Assembly (NCBI GenBank): GCA_945952045.1
Contig: CAMFHE010000006.1
Location: 108,026 to 172,025 of the forward strand
Source: an uncultured Rhizobium sp.
GTDB lineage: Bacteria > Pseudomonadota > Alphaproteobacteria > Rhizobiales > Rhizobiaceae
Direction of reading: 5' to 3'
Length of the DNA: 64,000 nt
Positions 52,438-61,552 of this stretch are shown one piece after another. The first letter of the stretch is position 1; each line of letters starts with the position of its first letter. Position numbers and translations under genes: made by a program. Under the pieces are notes generated by a model, which saw only the letters and a program-made list of their open reading frames with translations, was not told where the DNA came from and did not search any database.

Positions 52438-52902
52438 ATGGCCGCTCTGGATGCGATAGACCGCAACATTTTACGTCTCCTGCGGCTCGATGCGCGGATG
52501 AGCAATGCCGCGCTGGCGGCCGAAGTCGGGCTGTCGCCCTCGGCCTGTCTGAGGCGTATCAAGATCATGGAGCAGGGGGGCGTGATCCGCGGTTACACGG
52601 CGCTGGTGGATACGTCCGGCGTCGAGGCGACCATCGCCGTGATCATCAACATCACGCTGGAGCGGCAGACGGAAGACCATCTCGACCGCTTTGAGGCGGC
52701 GGTGCGCCGGCACCCGGAAATCCGCGAATGTTTTTTGATGACCGGCGGCTCGGATTACCTGCTGCGTGTCGAGGTCGCCAATGCCGGCGAGTTCGAACGC
52801 ATCCACAAGGAGATCCTGTCGGCGATGCCAGGGGTGTCGCGCATCCATTCAAGCTTCGCGATCCGCAACGTGCTGGCGACGCGGCCGAAGGGCCGGCGTT
52901 AA
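52438..52902 (+). CDS. Lrp/AsnC-family regulator of the dad operon
   Basis: A 154-residue regulator. The helix-turn-helix (LAAEVGLSPSACLRRIKIME, about 26-45) is followed by the RAM ligand-binding domain with VRRHPEIRECFLMTGGSDYLLRV. It diverges from the racemase-dadA pair and so corresponds to DadR, which in related bacteria activates D-alanine catabolism in response to alanine. A terminator follows directly. The ATG follows AATAATCTGCC, a weak ribosome site. Confidence 0.93.
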   Translation: MAALDAIDRNILRLLRLDARMSNAALAAEVGLSPSACLRRIKIMEQGGVIRGYTALVDTSGVEATIAVIINITLERQTEDHLDRFEAAVRRHPEIRECFLMTGGSDYLLRVEVANAGEFERIHKEILSAMPGVSRIHSSFAIRNVLATRPKGRR

Positions 52903-52906
52903 ACGA

Positions 52907-52930
52907 AAACGGGCGCCGCAGCGCCCGTTT
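52907..52930. terminator. Bidirectional terminator between dadR-like and aminotransferase genes
   Basis: AAACGGGCGC pairs with GCGCCCGTTT around a CGCA loop, between two convergent genes. Confidence 0.85.
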
Positions 52931-52951
52931 CCTTGATGATTGACGCCCTTG

Positions 52952-54286
52952 TCAGGCGGCGCGCTTCAGCGCATCACCGAGAATGGAAACAATATCGCCG
53001 ATCTGTTCGCGCTCGATGATCAGCGGCGGCGAGAGCGCGATGATGTCACCGGTGACACGGATCAGCAGGCCCTTCTGGAAGCAATCGACGAAGACGTCAT
53101 AGGCGCGGGTGCCGGGCGCGCCGTCACGCGAGGTCAGTTCGACCGCGCCGACGAGGCCGAGATTGCGGACGTCTGCGACATGCGGCAGGCCCTTCAGCGA
53201 ATGCAGCGCGTCTTCCCAATCCTGGGCGAGATCGGCGGCGCGGGTCAGCAGGCCCTCTTCGGCGTAGATTTCCATGGTGGCGAGGCCGGCGGCGCAGGCG
53301 ACGGGATGGCCGGAATAGGTGTAGCCGTGGAACAGCTCGATGGCGTTTTCCGGCCCGGTCATCAGCCCGTCATAGACCTTGCGGCTGGCGAAGACCGCGC
53401 CCATCGGCACGGCGCCATTGGTCAGGCCCTTGGCGGTGGTTACGAGATCGGGCACGACGCCGAAATAATCGACGGCGAACGGCGTGCCGAGACGGCCAAA
53501 GCCGGTGATGACTTCATCGAAGATGACCAGGATGCCGTATTTGTCGGCGATGGCGCGGATGCGCTCCAGATAACCCTTCGGCGGCAGGATGACGCCGGCC
53601 GAACCGGACATCGGCTCGACGATGACGGCGGCAATGGTTTCGGCGCCATGCAGGCCAACGAGACGTTCCAGATCCTCGGCCAGTTCGACGCCATGCGTCG
53701 GCAGGCCACGCGAAAAGGCGTTGCGGTCGAGATCCAGCGTATGGCGCATGTGGTCGGCTGGGATCTGCGGGAAGACCCGACGGTTGTTGACCAGGCCGCC
53801 GACGGAAATGCCGCCGAAGCCGACGCCGTGATAGCCCTTTTCACGACCGATGATGCGGGTGCGGGTGCCCTGGCCGATGGCGCGCTGATAGGCGATGGCG
53901 ATCTTCAGCGCCGTATCGACCGATTCCGAGCCGGAGCCGGTAAAGAACACGCGGTCGAGCTTGGCGTCCGGGCCGCCCGGCGGGTTTTCGGCGAGCTTGG
54001 CGGCGAAATCGAAGGCGACCGGATGGCCCATCTGGAAGGTCGGGGCGAAATCCAGTGTCGAAAGCTGGCGCTCGACGGCTTGGGTGATGCGCTTGCGACC
54101 GTGGCCGGCATTGCAGCACCAGAGGCCGGCAGTGCCGTCCAGCACCTTCTTGCCGTCGACATCAGTGTAATACATGCCTTCCGCCGCTGCCAGCAGGCGC
54201 GGTGCGGCCTTGTATTGCCGGTTCGCGGTGAACGGCATCCAGAAATTGTCGAGTACGGGCGTGTTGGTCTTGCTCATCTGGTCCAT
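52952..54286 (-). CDS. Class III omega-aminotransferase (omega-amino acid:pyruvate type)
   Basis: A 444-residue PLP aminotransferase. The N-terminal LDNFWMPFTANRQYKAAPR, the aromatic GLWCCNAGHGR segment, FTGSGSESVDTALK for cofactor phosphate, IFDEVITGFGR and the PLP lysine in TTAKGLTNG are characteristic of the beta-alanine:pyruvate/omega-amino acid:pyruvate group. It would transfer the terminal amino group of beta-alanine, GABA or a similar omega-amine to pyruvate. AAAGGAGGCCGTC precedes the ATG at 54286. It diverges from an XRE-cupin regulator of the PuuR type, which fits polyamine or omega-amino acid catabolism. Confidence 0.93.
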   Translation of the reverse strand: MDQMSKTNTPVLDNFWMPFTANRQYKAAPRLLAAAEGMYYTDVDGKKVLDGTAGLWCCNAGHGRKRITQAVERQLSTLDFAPTFQMGHPVAFDFAAKLAENPPGGPDAKLDRVFFTGSGSESVDTALKIAIAYQRAIGQGTRTRIIGREKGYHGVGFGGISVGGLVNNRRVFPQIPADHMRHTLDLDRNAFSRGLPTHGVELAEDLERLVGLHGAETIAAVIVEPMSGSAGVILPPKGYLERIRAIADKYGILVIFDEVITGFGRLGTPFAVDYFGVVPDLVTTAKGLTNGAVPMGAVFASRKVYDGLMTGPENAIELFHGYTYSGHPVACAAGLATMEIYAEEGLLTRAADLAQDWEDALHSLKGLPHVADVRNLGLVGAVELTSRDGAPGTRAYDVFVDCFQKGLLIRVTGDIIALSPPLIIEREQIGDIVSILGDALKRAA

Positions 54287-54435
54287 GACGGCCTCCTTTG
54301 GGTATGCATGGAGTGAGCGATTTTCGTCTGCCGAACAAGTCCTTTTCTGTATGAAGGTAAGCTATTGAAATACGTGGATCGATATGCCAGTGTTTTCGCT
54401 ATTTCGAACAGTGGCAACAGTCCGGGAGCGCTTCC

Positions 54436-54984
54436 ATGTCCGTCGATATCGGCAATCGCCTGCGCCATCTGCGCATGGCGCACAATCTGTCGCAGCGCGA
54501 ACTCGCCAAGCGCGCAGGCGTGACCAATTCGACGATTTCGCTGATCGAATCGAACGCATCCAATCCTTCCGTCGGGGCGCTCAAGCGCATCCTCGACGGT
54601 ATCCCCATCGGGCTCGCCGAATTCTTCGCCTTCGAGCCGGAAAAGCCGCGCAAGGCCTTCTATGCCGCCGAGGAACTGATCGAGATCGGCAAGGGGCCGA
54701 TTTCCTACCGCCAGATCGGCGATAGCCTGTTCGGCCGCAGCCTGCAGATCCTCAAGGAATGCTACCAGCCGGGCGCCGATACCGGCAAGGTGCCGCTGGT
54801 GCATGAGGGCGAGGAGGGAGGCATCGTGCTTTCCGGCCGTCTCGAGATTACCGTCGACGAGGAGCGGCGCATTCTCGGACCCGGTGACGCCTATTATTTC
54901 GAAAGCCGTCGGCCGCATCGCTTCCGCTGCGTCGGTCCGGTGCCCTGCGAGGTGATCAGCGCCTGCACGCCGCCGACTTTCTGA
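54436..54984 (+). CDS. XRE-cupin transcriptional regulator (PuuR-like)
   Basis: A 182-residue regulator with an XRE helix-turn-helix (residues 5-60, SQRELAKRAGVTNSTISLIES) and a C-terminal cupin (about 105-180, GEEGGIVLSGRLEITV and GDAYYFESRRPHRF). PuuR-type proteins repress putrescine and related amine catabolism. It diverges from the omega-aminotransferase by 149 bases and probably controls it. The hexamer GCTATT occurs twice in the spacer (54361 and 54396 regions). The ligand is not known. Confidence 0.92.
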   Translation: MSVDIGNRLRHLRMAHNLSQRELAKRAGVTNSTISLIESNASNPSVGALKRILDGIPIGLAEFFAFEPEKPRKAFYAAEELIEIGKGPISYRQIGDSLFGRSLQILKECYQPGADTGKVPLVHEGEEGGIVLSGRLEITVDEERRILGPGDAYYFESRRPHRFRCVGPVPCEVISACTPPTF

Positions 54985-55110
54985 GGCAGCAAGTTCCATC
55001 AAAAGTCCAATATTGGGCGGATTGAACTGGTGTCACAAATATGTCATGAAGGGCGCAGGCTAAAGCAGCGTGGGCCGGAAGGCCCGTGCCCGGACATATC
55101 GAAGAATCCT

Positions 55111-55602
55111 ATGCGTTCAGTACCGTGCGGAGATGTCATTTCTGGCACGAGCAGTGTTTCGTCGATCCAGCAGGCCGGTGCCGTCTGTTTTCGGCTGAAT
55201 TCTGTCAGTCTCGTTCCGGAAGTCTTGCTGGTGACCAGCAGGCGAACAGGCTTGTGGGGCATCCCCAAGGGCACGATCGAGGATGGCGAGTCGGCTGCGT
55301 CTGCGGCGCTGCGCGAAGCGCATGAGGAAGCCGGCGTGACCGGCCAGATCTCCAACGCCTGCATCGGCCGCTATTTCTACAGCAAGGGCGAGCCGGAAAA
55401 GCTCTATGAAGTGCATGTCCATGGCCTCAAGGTCGAGGAACAGGGCGAGCCCGACGAAATGGAGCGCAATCGCCTGATGCGCTGGGAGCCTGCGGCAGAA
55501 ACGCTGGCGCTCGTTTCCAATGTCGAACTTCAATTCGTCCTGCGCGCCGCCTTGCCGATGATCGAAGGTCTCTTTCCCGTGGCGCTTCCCCAAGTTGTCT
55601 GA
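55111..55602 (+). CDS. NUDIX hydrolase
   Basis: A 163-residue NUDIX protein. The full box G-x5-E-x7-R-E-U-x-E-E-x-G-U is present (GTIEDGE then REAHEEAGV). The enzyme hydrolyses a nucleoside diphosphate linked to another group, and similar rhizobial proteins are annotated as diadenosine polyphosphate or phosphohistidine hydrolases; the substrate cannot be told. The ATG at 55111 gives a compact domain. A GTG at 55030 would add 27 residues. It follows the XRE-cupin gene by 126 bases and has no clear operon partner. Confidence 0.88.
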   Translation: MRSVPCGDVISGTSSVSSIQQAGAVCFRLNSVSLVPEVLLVTSRRTGLWGIPKGTIEDGESAASAALREAHEEAGVTGQISNACIGRYFYSKGEPEKLYEVHVHGLKVEEQGEPDEMERNRLMRWEPAAETLALVSNVELQFVLRAALPMIEGLFPVALPQVV

Positions 55603-55931
55603 TTTTTTAAAGCATCAATAGAACCCTTCGCCGTTAACGAATGTCGCATATGTGCTTGTTGCGACAGGCAATTCGCTACCGACTTTTCGTCTGCTGTTCT
55701 AGCGTCGCCGCATGGCCGACTGTGATGCGCCTTCGGCCGCGCCGAAAAATCGCTGTGAAAAATTATAATTAAAAATCAATTTGATAGTCTCGCTTGTCGG
55801 CCGAGAACCACGCTGGCGGGCGCCTATTCCCCTTACGTCAGATCCTTACCGCAAGGCCGGCGAAAGCCCCCGGTGTTAACTCTTTGTTAACCATTTCAAC
55901 CCTACAAATCATAAACGATTTGTTAACGAAG
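55603..55931. other. Spacer upstream of minC
   Basis: 329 bases, with an AT-rich core near 55755-55790 (AAAATTATAATTAAAAATC) and three TTAAC motifs: a half-site at 55654, the full CtrA-type site at 55876-55892 and another half-site at 55923. No small gene is supported. This is the minCDE control region. Confidence 0.6.
55876..55892 (+). promoter_or_regulatory. CtrA-type binding box upstream of minC
   Basis: TTAA-CTCTTTG-TTAACC is an exact match to the TTAA-N7-TTAA(CC) box of the alphaproteobacterial cell-cycle regulator CtrA, 40 bases before the minC start. A TTAAC half-site follows at 55923. CtrA control of min genes is reported in Sinorhizobium. Confidence 0.75.
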
Positions 55932-56693
55932 ATGACCGACGTGCTCACAGACTCCCGCTCGATCAGAATCAAGGGCCGCTCCTTCCTCGCGGTCGTTCTG
56001 TCTCCGGACCTGCCGCTGGACCACTGGCTGGCGCGGCTGGACGATCTGGCGGCGCGCTCCGCCGGCTTTTTCCTCGGTCGCCCCGTCGTGCTCGACGTTG
56101 CCGATCTCGATATCGACCGCGCCGATCTTCAGCATCTCATCGAGGAGCTGGGCAAGCGCAGGGTCAGCATCATGGGCGTAGAAGGCGCACGTCCCTCGCT
56201 GCTCGGCCCCGGCATGCCGCCCGGCCTGAAAGGCGGACGTGCGGCCTCCGATGTCGAGGTAACGACAAAGGAGCCGATGTTCGAGACGCCGGGCGCACCT
56301 GAAAGCGCTGAAACGGCGACGGAAGAGCGCAAGGCGCAGCCGGTGCCGGAAATCCGTCCCGTGCTGCAGAGTTCGATCATTCATGAACCGGTGCGTTCCG
56401 GCCAGTCGATCATCTTTCCCGAAGGTGACGTCACCGTCATCGGTTCGGTTGCTTCGGGCGCGGAAATCATCGCCGGCGGTTCTGTGCATATCTACGGCAC
56501 GGTGCGCGGCCGCGTTCTCGCCGGCTCGCTCGGCAACCGGCAGGCGCGCATCTTCTGCCGCAAGCTGGAGGCGGAAATGCTGGCGATCGACGGCATCTAC
56601 ATCATGGCCGAGGACATGGATCCCGGCTTCCGCGGGCAGGCCGTGCAGCTTTGGCTGGAAGGCGACGTGATCATGGCAGAGATAATTTCCTGA
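55932..56693 (+). CDS. minC: Septum site-determining protein MinC
   Basis: A 253-residue inhibitor of FtsZ polymerisation that prevents division at the poles. The N-terminal domain (1-105) is the MinC_N type; a variable acidic linker follows; the C-terminal beta-helix (about 150-250) has the family core GDVTVIGSVASGAEIIAGGSVHIYG and the LAID-GIY segment. The ATG at 55932 follows ACGAAG. First gene of minCDE. A CtrA-type box lies just upstream. Confidence 0.95.
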   Translation: MTDVLTDSRSIRIKGRSFLAVVLSPDLPLDHWLARLDDLAARSAGFFLGRPVVLDVADLDIDRADLQHLIEELGKRRVSIMGVEGARPSLLGPGMPPGLKGGRAASDVEVTTKEPMFETPGAPESAETATEERKAQPVPEIRPVLQSSIIHEPVRSGQSIIFPEGDVTVIGSVASGAEIIAGGSVHIYGTVRGRVLAGSLGNRQARIFCRKLEAEMLAIDGIYIMAEDMDPGFRGQAVQLWLEGDVIMAEIIS

Positions 56694-56726
56694 GCCGTTT
56701 CGGGCCAGAACGAAAAAGAGGGCAAG

Positions 56727-57542
56727 ATGGCTAAAGTAATTGTAGTGACATCCGGCAAGGGCGGGGTTGGCAAGACCACCTCGACCGCCGCTCTGGGCGC
56801 CGCGCTGGCGCAAAGGAACGAAAAGACCGTCGTCGTGGATTTTGACGTCGGGCTGCGCAATCTCGATCTGGTGATGGGCGCGGAGCGCCGCGTGGTCTAC
56901 GATATCGTCAACGTCATCCAGGGCGACGCCAAGCTGCCGCAGGCGCTGATCCGCGACAAGCGGCTGGAAACCCTGTTCCTGTTGCCGGCCTCGCAGACTC
57001 GCGACAAGGACAGCCTGACCCAGGAAGGCGTGGATCAGGTCATCAACGAGTTGAAGAAATATTTCGACTGGATCATCTGCGACAGCCCCGCTGGTATCGA
57101 GCGTGGCGCCACCTTGGCCATGCGCCATGCCGATATCGCCGTCGTGGTGACCAATCCGGAAGTCTCTTCGGTGCGCGATAGCGACCGCATCATCGGCATG
57201 CTCGATTCCAAGACGCTGCGCGCCGAGCGCGGCGAGCGCGTCGAGAAGCATCTGCTGCTGACCCGTTACGATGCCTTGCGCGCCGAACGCGGCGACATGC
57301 TGAAGGTGGACGACGTTCTCGAAATCCTGTCGATTCCGCTGCTCGGCATCATTCCGGAAAGCGCAGACGTGTTGCGCGCCTCCAACGTCGGCGCGCCGGT
57401 GACGTTGGCCGATGCCCGCTGCGCCCCGGCCATGGCTTATTTCGACGCTGCGCGCCGGCTGAACGGTGAGACCCTGCCGGTCACCGTTCCAGGCCAGAAG
57501 CAGGGTTTGTTCGGGAAGATCTTCGGACGGAGGGCCGCGTGA
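56727..57542 (+). CDS. minD: Septum site-determining ATPase MinD
   Basis: A 271-residue membrane-associated ATPase with the deviant Walker [11 protein letters not shown] (10-19), FDVGLRNLD and DSPAGIE motifs, and a C-terminal amphipathic helix ([10 protein letters not shown]) for membrane binding. It recruits MinC and oscillates with MinE. GAGGGCAAG precedes the ATG, 33 bases after minC. It overlaps minE by four bases (GTGA). Confidence 0.97.
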   Translation: MAKVIVVTSGKGGVGKTTSTAALGAALAQRNEKTVVVDFDVGLRNLDLVMGAERRVVYDIVNVIQGDAKLPQALIRDKRLETLFLLPASQTRDKDSLTQEGVDQVINELKKYFDWIICDSPAGIERGATLAMRHADIAVVVTNPEVSSVRDSDRIIGMLDSKTLRAERGERVEKHLLLTRYDALRAERGDMLKVDDVLEILSIPLLGIIPESADVLRASNVGAPVTLADARCAPAMAYFDAARRLNGETLPVTVPGQKQGLFGKIFGRRAA

Positions 57543-57799
57543 GCATATTCCGCTTTTTCGCAAAACGGCAGTCTGCGCCCACCGCGCGCGAACGGCTGCA
57601 GGTTCTGCTCGCCCATGAGCGCTCGTCGCTCAGCTCCGATCTCGTCGGCATCCTGCGCGAGGAAATCCTCGCCGTCATCGCCAAGCATGTGCAGCTCGAC
57701 AACGACTGCGTGCAGGTGAAGATGGATCGCGGCGAGCGGGTCTCGGTTCTGGAAATCGATGTCGAAATACCCATCGATGCTGTCGTGAAGGCAGCCTGA
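57539..57799 (+). CDS. minE: Cell division topological specificity factor MinE
   Basis: An 86-residue protein that stimulates MinD ATPase and sets the Min oscillation. The N-terminal anti-MinCD region ([25 protein letters not shown], about 4-28) and the C-terminal dimer domain ([16 protein letters not shown]) are clear. It starts with GTG at 57539 overlapping the minD stop. A terminator follows 39 bases later. Confidence 0.96.
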   Translation: MSIFRFFAKRQSAPTARERLQVLLAHERSSLSSDLVGILREEILAVIAKHVQLDNDCVQVKMDRGERVSVLEIDVEIPIDAVVKAA

Positions 57800-57838
57800 G
57801 TAAATCAGACCAAGCGAGCAATTATTCAATCAATTGGC

Positions 57839-57869
57839 AAAAACCGGCGTCGAAAGGCGCCGGTTTTTG
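57839..57869 (+). terminator. Terminator after minE
   Basis: AAAAACCGGCG and CGCCGGTTTTT form an 11-base stem with an eight-base loop and a T-run. Confidence 0.9.
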
Positions 57870-58013
57870 CGTTTTTTCCCTTTTGCGACACCCATTTAAA
57901 GAAAATTGATCTGCTTTAATTTTTAAACCGATTGAGAAACTTGCGCATTGTCGAGAAGCGGTTATCTCACGTTTCAGGGCGGGTTCAGGCCGCCGCTATC
58001 AAGGGAGAGTTGA

Positions 58014-59078
58014 TTGGCACGCATCACACTCAGGCAGTTGCTGGATCACGCCGCTGAATACAGCTATGGCGTTCCGGCCTTCAACATCAACAACATGGAG
58101 CAGGGGCTGGCCATCATGGAAGCCGCTGCAGCGACACGCTCGCCGGTCATTCTGCAGGCCAGCCGCGGCGCCCGCGCCTATGCGAATGACGTCGTTCTTG
58201 CCAAGCTGATCGATGCGCTTGTCGAACTGCATCCCGACATCCCCGTCTGTATGCATCTCGACCACGGCAATAACGAAGCCACCTGCATGACCGCCATCCA
58301 GCATGGCTTTACCTCGGTCATGATGGACGGCTCGCTGAAGGAAGACGGCAAGACGCCGGCCGATTACGATTACAATGCCGGCATCACCCGCCGCGTCGTC
58401 GATATGGCCCATTGGGGCGGCGTGTCGGTGGAAGGCGAAATCGGCGTTCTCGGTTCGCTTGAGTCGGGCGAGGGCGAGCAGGAAGACGGCCATGGCGCCG
58501 AAGGCGTTCTCAGCCACGACCAGCTGCTGACCGATCCCGATCAGGCCGCGCAATTCGTGCGCGACACCCAGGTCGATGCGCTCGCCGTTGCCATGGGCAC
58601 CAGCCATGGCGCCTACAAGTTCACACGCCGCCCGGATGGCGACGTGCTGGCCATGGGCGTGATCGAAAAGATCCATGCCCGCCTGCCCGATACGCATCTC
58701 GTCATGCACGGCTCGTCGTCGGTGCCAGAAGAGCTGCAGGACATCATCAATAAGTATGGCGGCCAGATGAAGCCGACCTGGGGCGTGCCGGTGGAGGAAA
58801 TCCAGCGCGGCATTCGCCACGGCGTGCGCAAGATCAACATCGACACCGACAACCGCATGGCGATGACCGGCGCGATCCGCAAGATCCTGACGGAAAACCC
58901 CTCGGAATTCGATCCGCGCAAATATCTTGCGCCTGCCATGGCTGCGATGAAGAAGCTCTGCATCGACCGTTTCGAGGCCTTCGGCACCGCCAGTCAGGCC
59001 GACAAGCTGAAGCCGATCACCACGGCCGAAATGGCCAAGCGCTACCGCTCCGGCAGCCTTGCGCCGAAGATCGCCTGA
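58014..59078 (+). CDS. fba: Class II fructose-bisphosphate aldolase
   Basis: A 354-residue zinc aldolase that interconverts fructose 1,6-bisphosphate with dihydroxyacetone phosphate and glyceraldehyde 3-phosphate. Zinc-binding His residues are in [17 protein letters not shown] and VMHGSSSVP, and the phosphate site is in [11 protein letters not shown]. Length and sequence match the longer type IIB enzymes (CbbA-like) of alphaproteobacteria. The gene starts with TTG at 58014, after AAGGGAGAG. It has its own upstream region (58 bases after... the minE terminator lies 145 bases before) and its own terminator. Confidence 0.95.
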   Translation: MARITLRQLLDHAAEYSYGVPAFNINNMEQGLAIMEAAAATRSPVILQASRGARAYANDVVLAKLIDALVELHPDIPVCMHLDHGNNEATCMTAIQHGFTSVMMDGSLKEDGKTPADYDYNAGITRRVVDMAHWGGVSVEGEIGVLGSLESGEGEQEDGHGAEGVLSHDQLLTDPDQAAQFVRDTQVDALAVAMGTSHGAYKFTRRPDGDVLAMGVIEKIHARLPDTHLVMHGSSSVPEELQDIINKYGGQMKPTWGVPVEEIQRGIRHGVRKINIDTDNRMAMTGAIRKILTENPSEFDPRKYLAPAMAAMKKLCIDRFEAFGTASQADKLKPITTAEMAKRYRSGSLAPKIA

Positions 59079-59102
59079 GCTTCGATATTTCAGGAATAGT
59101 GG

Positions 59103-59129
59103 AAAGGCCCGGAGCGATCCGGGCCTTTT
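59103..59129. terminator. Bidirectional terminator after fba
   Basis: AAAGGCCCGGA pairs with TCCGGGCCTTT around GCGA, followed by a T-run; it separates fba from the convergent dehydrogenase gene. Confidence 0.92.
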
Positions 59130-59138
59130 CGCATTTGA

Positions 59139-60329
59139 TCAGCCGAGCTTGACCCAGGCGCCGTTGCGCTTCGACGAGGCGACGCAGGCTTCGACGAAGG
59201 CCACGCCCTTCACGCCGTCGTCGACGGTCGGGTAGACCACGGCCGGATCGAGGGCCGCGCCGGCCTTGCGGGCGTTGATGGCGCGCGCCGCCTCGGCATA
59301 GATGGTGGCGAAGGCTTCGAGATAACCTTCCGGGTGACCCGAGGGAACGCGGGTGACGCGCGATGCGGCCGCGCCCGCGCCGGCTCCGCCACGGGTGATC
59401 AACCGCTTCTGCTCGCCGAACGGCGTGAACCACAGGTAATTCGGATCGGCCTGTACCCATTCCAGCCCGCCCTTGGAGCCATAGACCCTGAGCTTCAACC
59501 CGTTCTCATGGCCCGGCGCCACCTGGCTGCACCACAACATGCCCTTGGCCGGCTTCCCGCCGTTCTTCGGCTGGAAGCGCAGCATGACATGGGCATTGTC
59601 GTCCAGCGCCCGTCCCTCGACGAAGCTGTCGAGATCGGCGGCGAGGCTATCCAGCTCCAGCCCGGTGACGAAGGAGGCGAGGTTGAAGGCATGGGTGCCG
59701 ATATCCCCGGTCGAGCCGCCGGCGCCGGAGCGGGCCGGGTCGGTGCGCCAGGCGGCCTGTTTCTGGCCGGTCTGCTCCACCGGTTCGGTCAACCAGTCCT
59801 GCGGATATTCCGCCTGGACGACGCGCAACTCGCCGAGCAACCCTTGCGCCACCATCTCCCGCGCCTGCCGGATCATCGGATAGCCGGTGTAATTGTGGGT
59901 GAGGATGAACAGCGCGCCGCTCTCGTCGGCGACCTTCTTCAGCTTCTTGGCATCGGCGAGGTTCGAGGTCAGCGGCTTATCGCAGATGACATGGATGCCG
60001 CGTTTCAGGAATTCCTTGGCCGCCTCGTAATGCACATGGTTCGGCGTGACGATGGCGACGGCTTCGATGCCGTTCTTCAGCTTCGCCTCCCGGATCGCCA
60101 TTTCCTTGTAGCTGGAATAGGTGCGCGAGGGATCGAGCCCCAGCTCGCGGCCGGAGCTTTGCGCCTTTTCCGGCGTCGAGGACAGCGCGCCGGCGACCAG
60201 ATCGAACTGGTCGTCGATGCGCATGGCGATGCGGTGCACCGCGCCGATGAAGGCGCCGCTGCCACCGCCGACCATGCCGATACGGATGCGGGGGCTACGG
60301 CTTTCGTCCTTGGAGCCTTCGATGGCCAT
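59139..60329 (-). CDS. Gfo/Idh/MocA-family dehydrogenase
   Basis: A 396-residue NAD(P)-dependent sugar dehydrogenase with the motif GMVGGGSGAFIG (about 18-29), the CDKPLTSN catalytic Lys-Pro block (about 118-125) and the second-domain motif GDIGTHAFNL holding the catalytic His. It resembles enzymes acting on inositols or 3-keto sugars. The start at 60329 follows GGGAGACTGACCAT. It is the last gene of the leftward unit: 28 bases after the isomerase-like gene, with which it probably forms a short pathway for the sugar imported by the upstream transporter. Confidence 0.9.
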   Translation of the reverse strand: MAIEGSKDESRSPRIRIGMVGGGSGAFIGAVHRIAMRIDDQFDLVAGALSSTPEKAQSSGRELGLDPSRTYSSYKEMAIREAKLKNGIEAVAIVTPNHVHYEAAKEFLKRGIHVICDKPLTSNLADAKKLKKVADESGALFILTHNYTGYPMIRQAREMVAQGLLGELRVVQAEYPQDWLTEPVEQTGQKQAAWRTDPARSGAGGSTGDIGTHAFNLASFVTGLELDSLAADLDSFVEGRALDDNAHVMLRFQPKNGGKPAKGMLWCSQVAPGHENGLKLRVYGSKGGLEWVQADPNYLWFTPFGEQKRLITRGGAGAGAAASRVTRVPSGHPEGYLEAFATIYAEAARAINARKAGAALDPAVVYPTVDDGVKGVAFVEACVASSKRNGAWVKLG

Positions 60330-60357
60330 ATGGTCAGTCTCCCTGTCTTCTATCGTC

Positions 60358-61410
60358 TCAAAGCCCGAGCATGCGCCGGTTGGCGGCATCGTCGGTGCCA
60401 GCGCCTGCAAAGTCGTCAAAGGCCTTTTCGGTCACGCGGATGATGTGCGCCTTGACGAATTCTGCCCCTTCACGCGCGCCATCCTCGGAGTTTTTCAGCG
60501 CGCATTCCCATTCGACAACGGCCCAGCCGTCGAAATCGTTCGCCGTCAGCTTGGAAAAGATCGCGCCGAAATCCACTTGTCCGTCGCCCGGCGAGCGGAA
60601 GCGGCCGGCGCGGTTCACCCAGCCCTGATAGCCACCATAGACGCCCTGCCGGCCGGTCGGATTGAACTCCGCGTCCTTGACGTGGAACATCTTGATCCGA
60701 TCCTTGTAGATATCGATGTGATCGAGATAATCGAGGCATTGCAGCACGTAATGCGAGGGATCGTAGAGCATGTTGGCGCGGGCATGGTTGCCGACGCGCT
60801 CCAGGAACATCTCGAAGGTCACGCCATCATGCAGGTCTTCGCCGGGGTGGATTTCATAGGCGACATCGACGCCGTTGTCCTCAGCATGGTCGAGGATCGG
60901 CCTCCAGCGCCGCGCCAGCTCGTCGAAGGCGGCTTCCACCAGGCCCGCAGGGCGCTGCGGCCAGGGATAGATGAACGGCCAGGCGAGCGCGCCGGAAAAA
61001 GTGGCGTGTGCCTTCAGGCCGAGATGGCGCGAGGCAGTCAGCGCCATCTTGACCTGTTCGACGGCCCATTCCTGTCGCGCTTTCGGATTGCCGCGCACGT
61101 CGGGGGCCGCAAAACCGTCGAAGGCTTCGTCATAGACCGGATTGACGGCGACGAGCTGGCCCTGAAGATGGGTGGAAAGTTCGGTGACCTCGACGCCGTT
61201 CTGGCGCGCGACGCCTGCAAATTCGTCACAATAATCCTTGGAGCTGGCGGCTTTTTTCAGGTCGATCAACTGGCCGGCCCATGTGGGAACCTGCACGCCG
61301 GCATACCCTTTGTCGGCCGCCCATTTGGTGATGGCATCCCAGGAATTGAACGGTGCGGCATCGCCCGCGAACTGTCCGAGAAAGATGCCCGGTCCCTTGA
61401 TCGTCTTCAT
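60358..61410 (-). CDS. Sugar-phosphate isomerase/epimerase-like TIM-barrel protein (xylose isomerase-like/IolE type)
   Basis: A 350-residue AP-endonuclease-2-like TIM barrel. Metal-binding residues are visible as Glu in YEIHPGED, Asp/His in YDPSHYVLQ, His in FHVKDAE and Glu in VEWECA. Family members are isomerases, epimerases or dehydratases of sugars (IolE, hydroxypyruvate isomerase, tagatose epimerase). The start at 61410 follows GAGGAGAGATTTTC. It is separated from the binding-protein gene by a terminator-like hairpin at 61504-61533 and followed by the dehydrogenase gene. A role in inositol-like or keto-sugar breakdown is inferred. Confidence 0.88.
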   Translation of the reverse strand: MKTIKGPGIFLGQFAGDAAPFNSWDAITKWAADKGYAGVQVPTWAGQLIDLKKAASSKDYCDEFAGVARQNGVEVTELSTHLQGQLVAVNPVYDEAFDGFAAPDVRGNPKARQEWAVEQVKMALTASRHLGLKAHATFSGALAWPFIYPWPQRPAGLVEAAFDELARRWRPILDHAEDNGVDVAYEIHPGEDLHDGVTFEMFLERVGNHARANMLYDPSHYVLQCLDYLDHIDIYKDRIKMFHVKDAEFNPTGRQGVYGGYQGWVNRAGRFRSPGDGQVDFGAIFSKLTANDFDGWAVVEWECALKNSEDGAREGAEFVKAHIIRVTEKAFDDFAGAGTDDAANRRMLGL

Positions 61411-61503
61411 GAAAATCTCTCCTCGCGATCTTCCTGCAACGTTACAGGTATCTTGATAACATGTGATTTTTGCCCGGAACAAGGCGAAATGCTCGACAGG
61501 CGG

Positions 61504-61533
61504 TAAAAAGCGCCCCTTCACGGGGAAGGGGCG
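61504..61533 (-). terminator. Internal terminator between transporter and catabolic genes
   Basis: On the minus strand, CGCCCCTTC pairs with GAAGGGGCG followed by CTTTTTACC. It lies 20 bases after the binding-protein stop and about 95 before the next start, so it likely reduces read-through into the isomerase-like gene. Confidence 0.8.
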
Positions 61534-61552
61534 TTGAAGCTTATGTAGTGGA

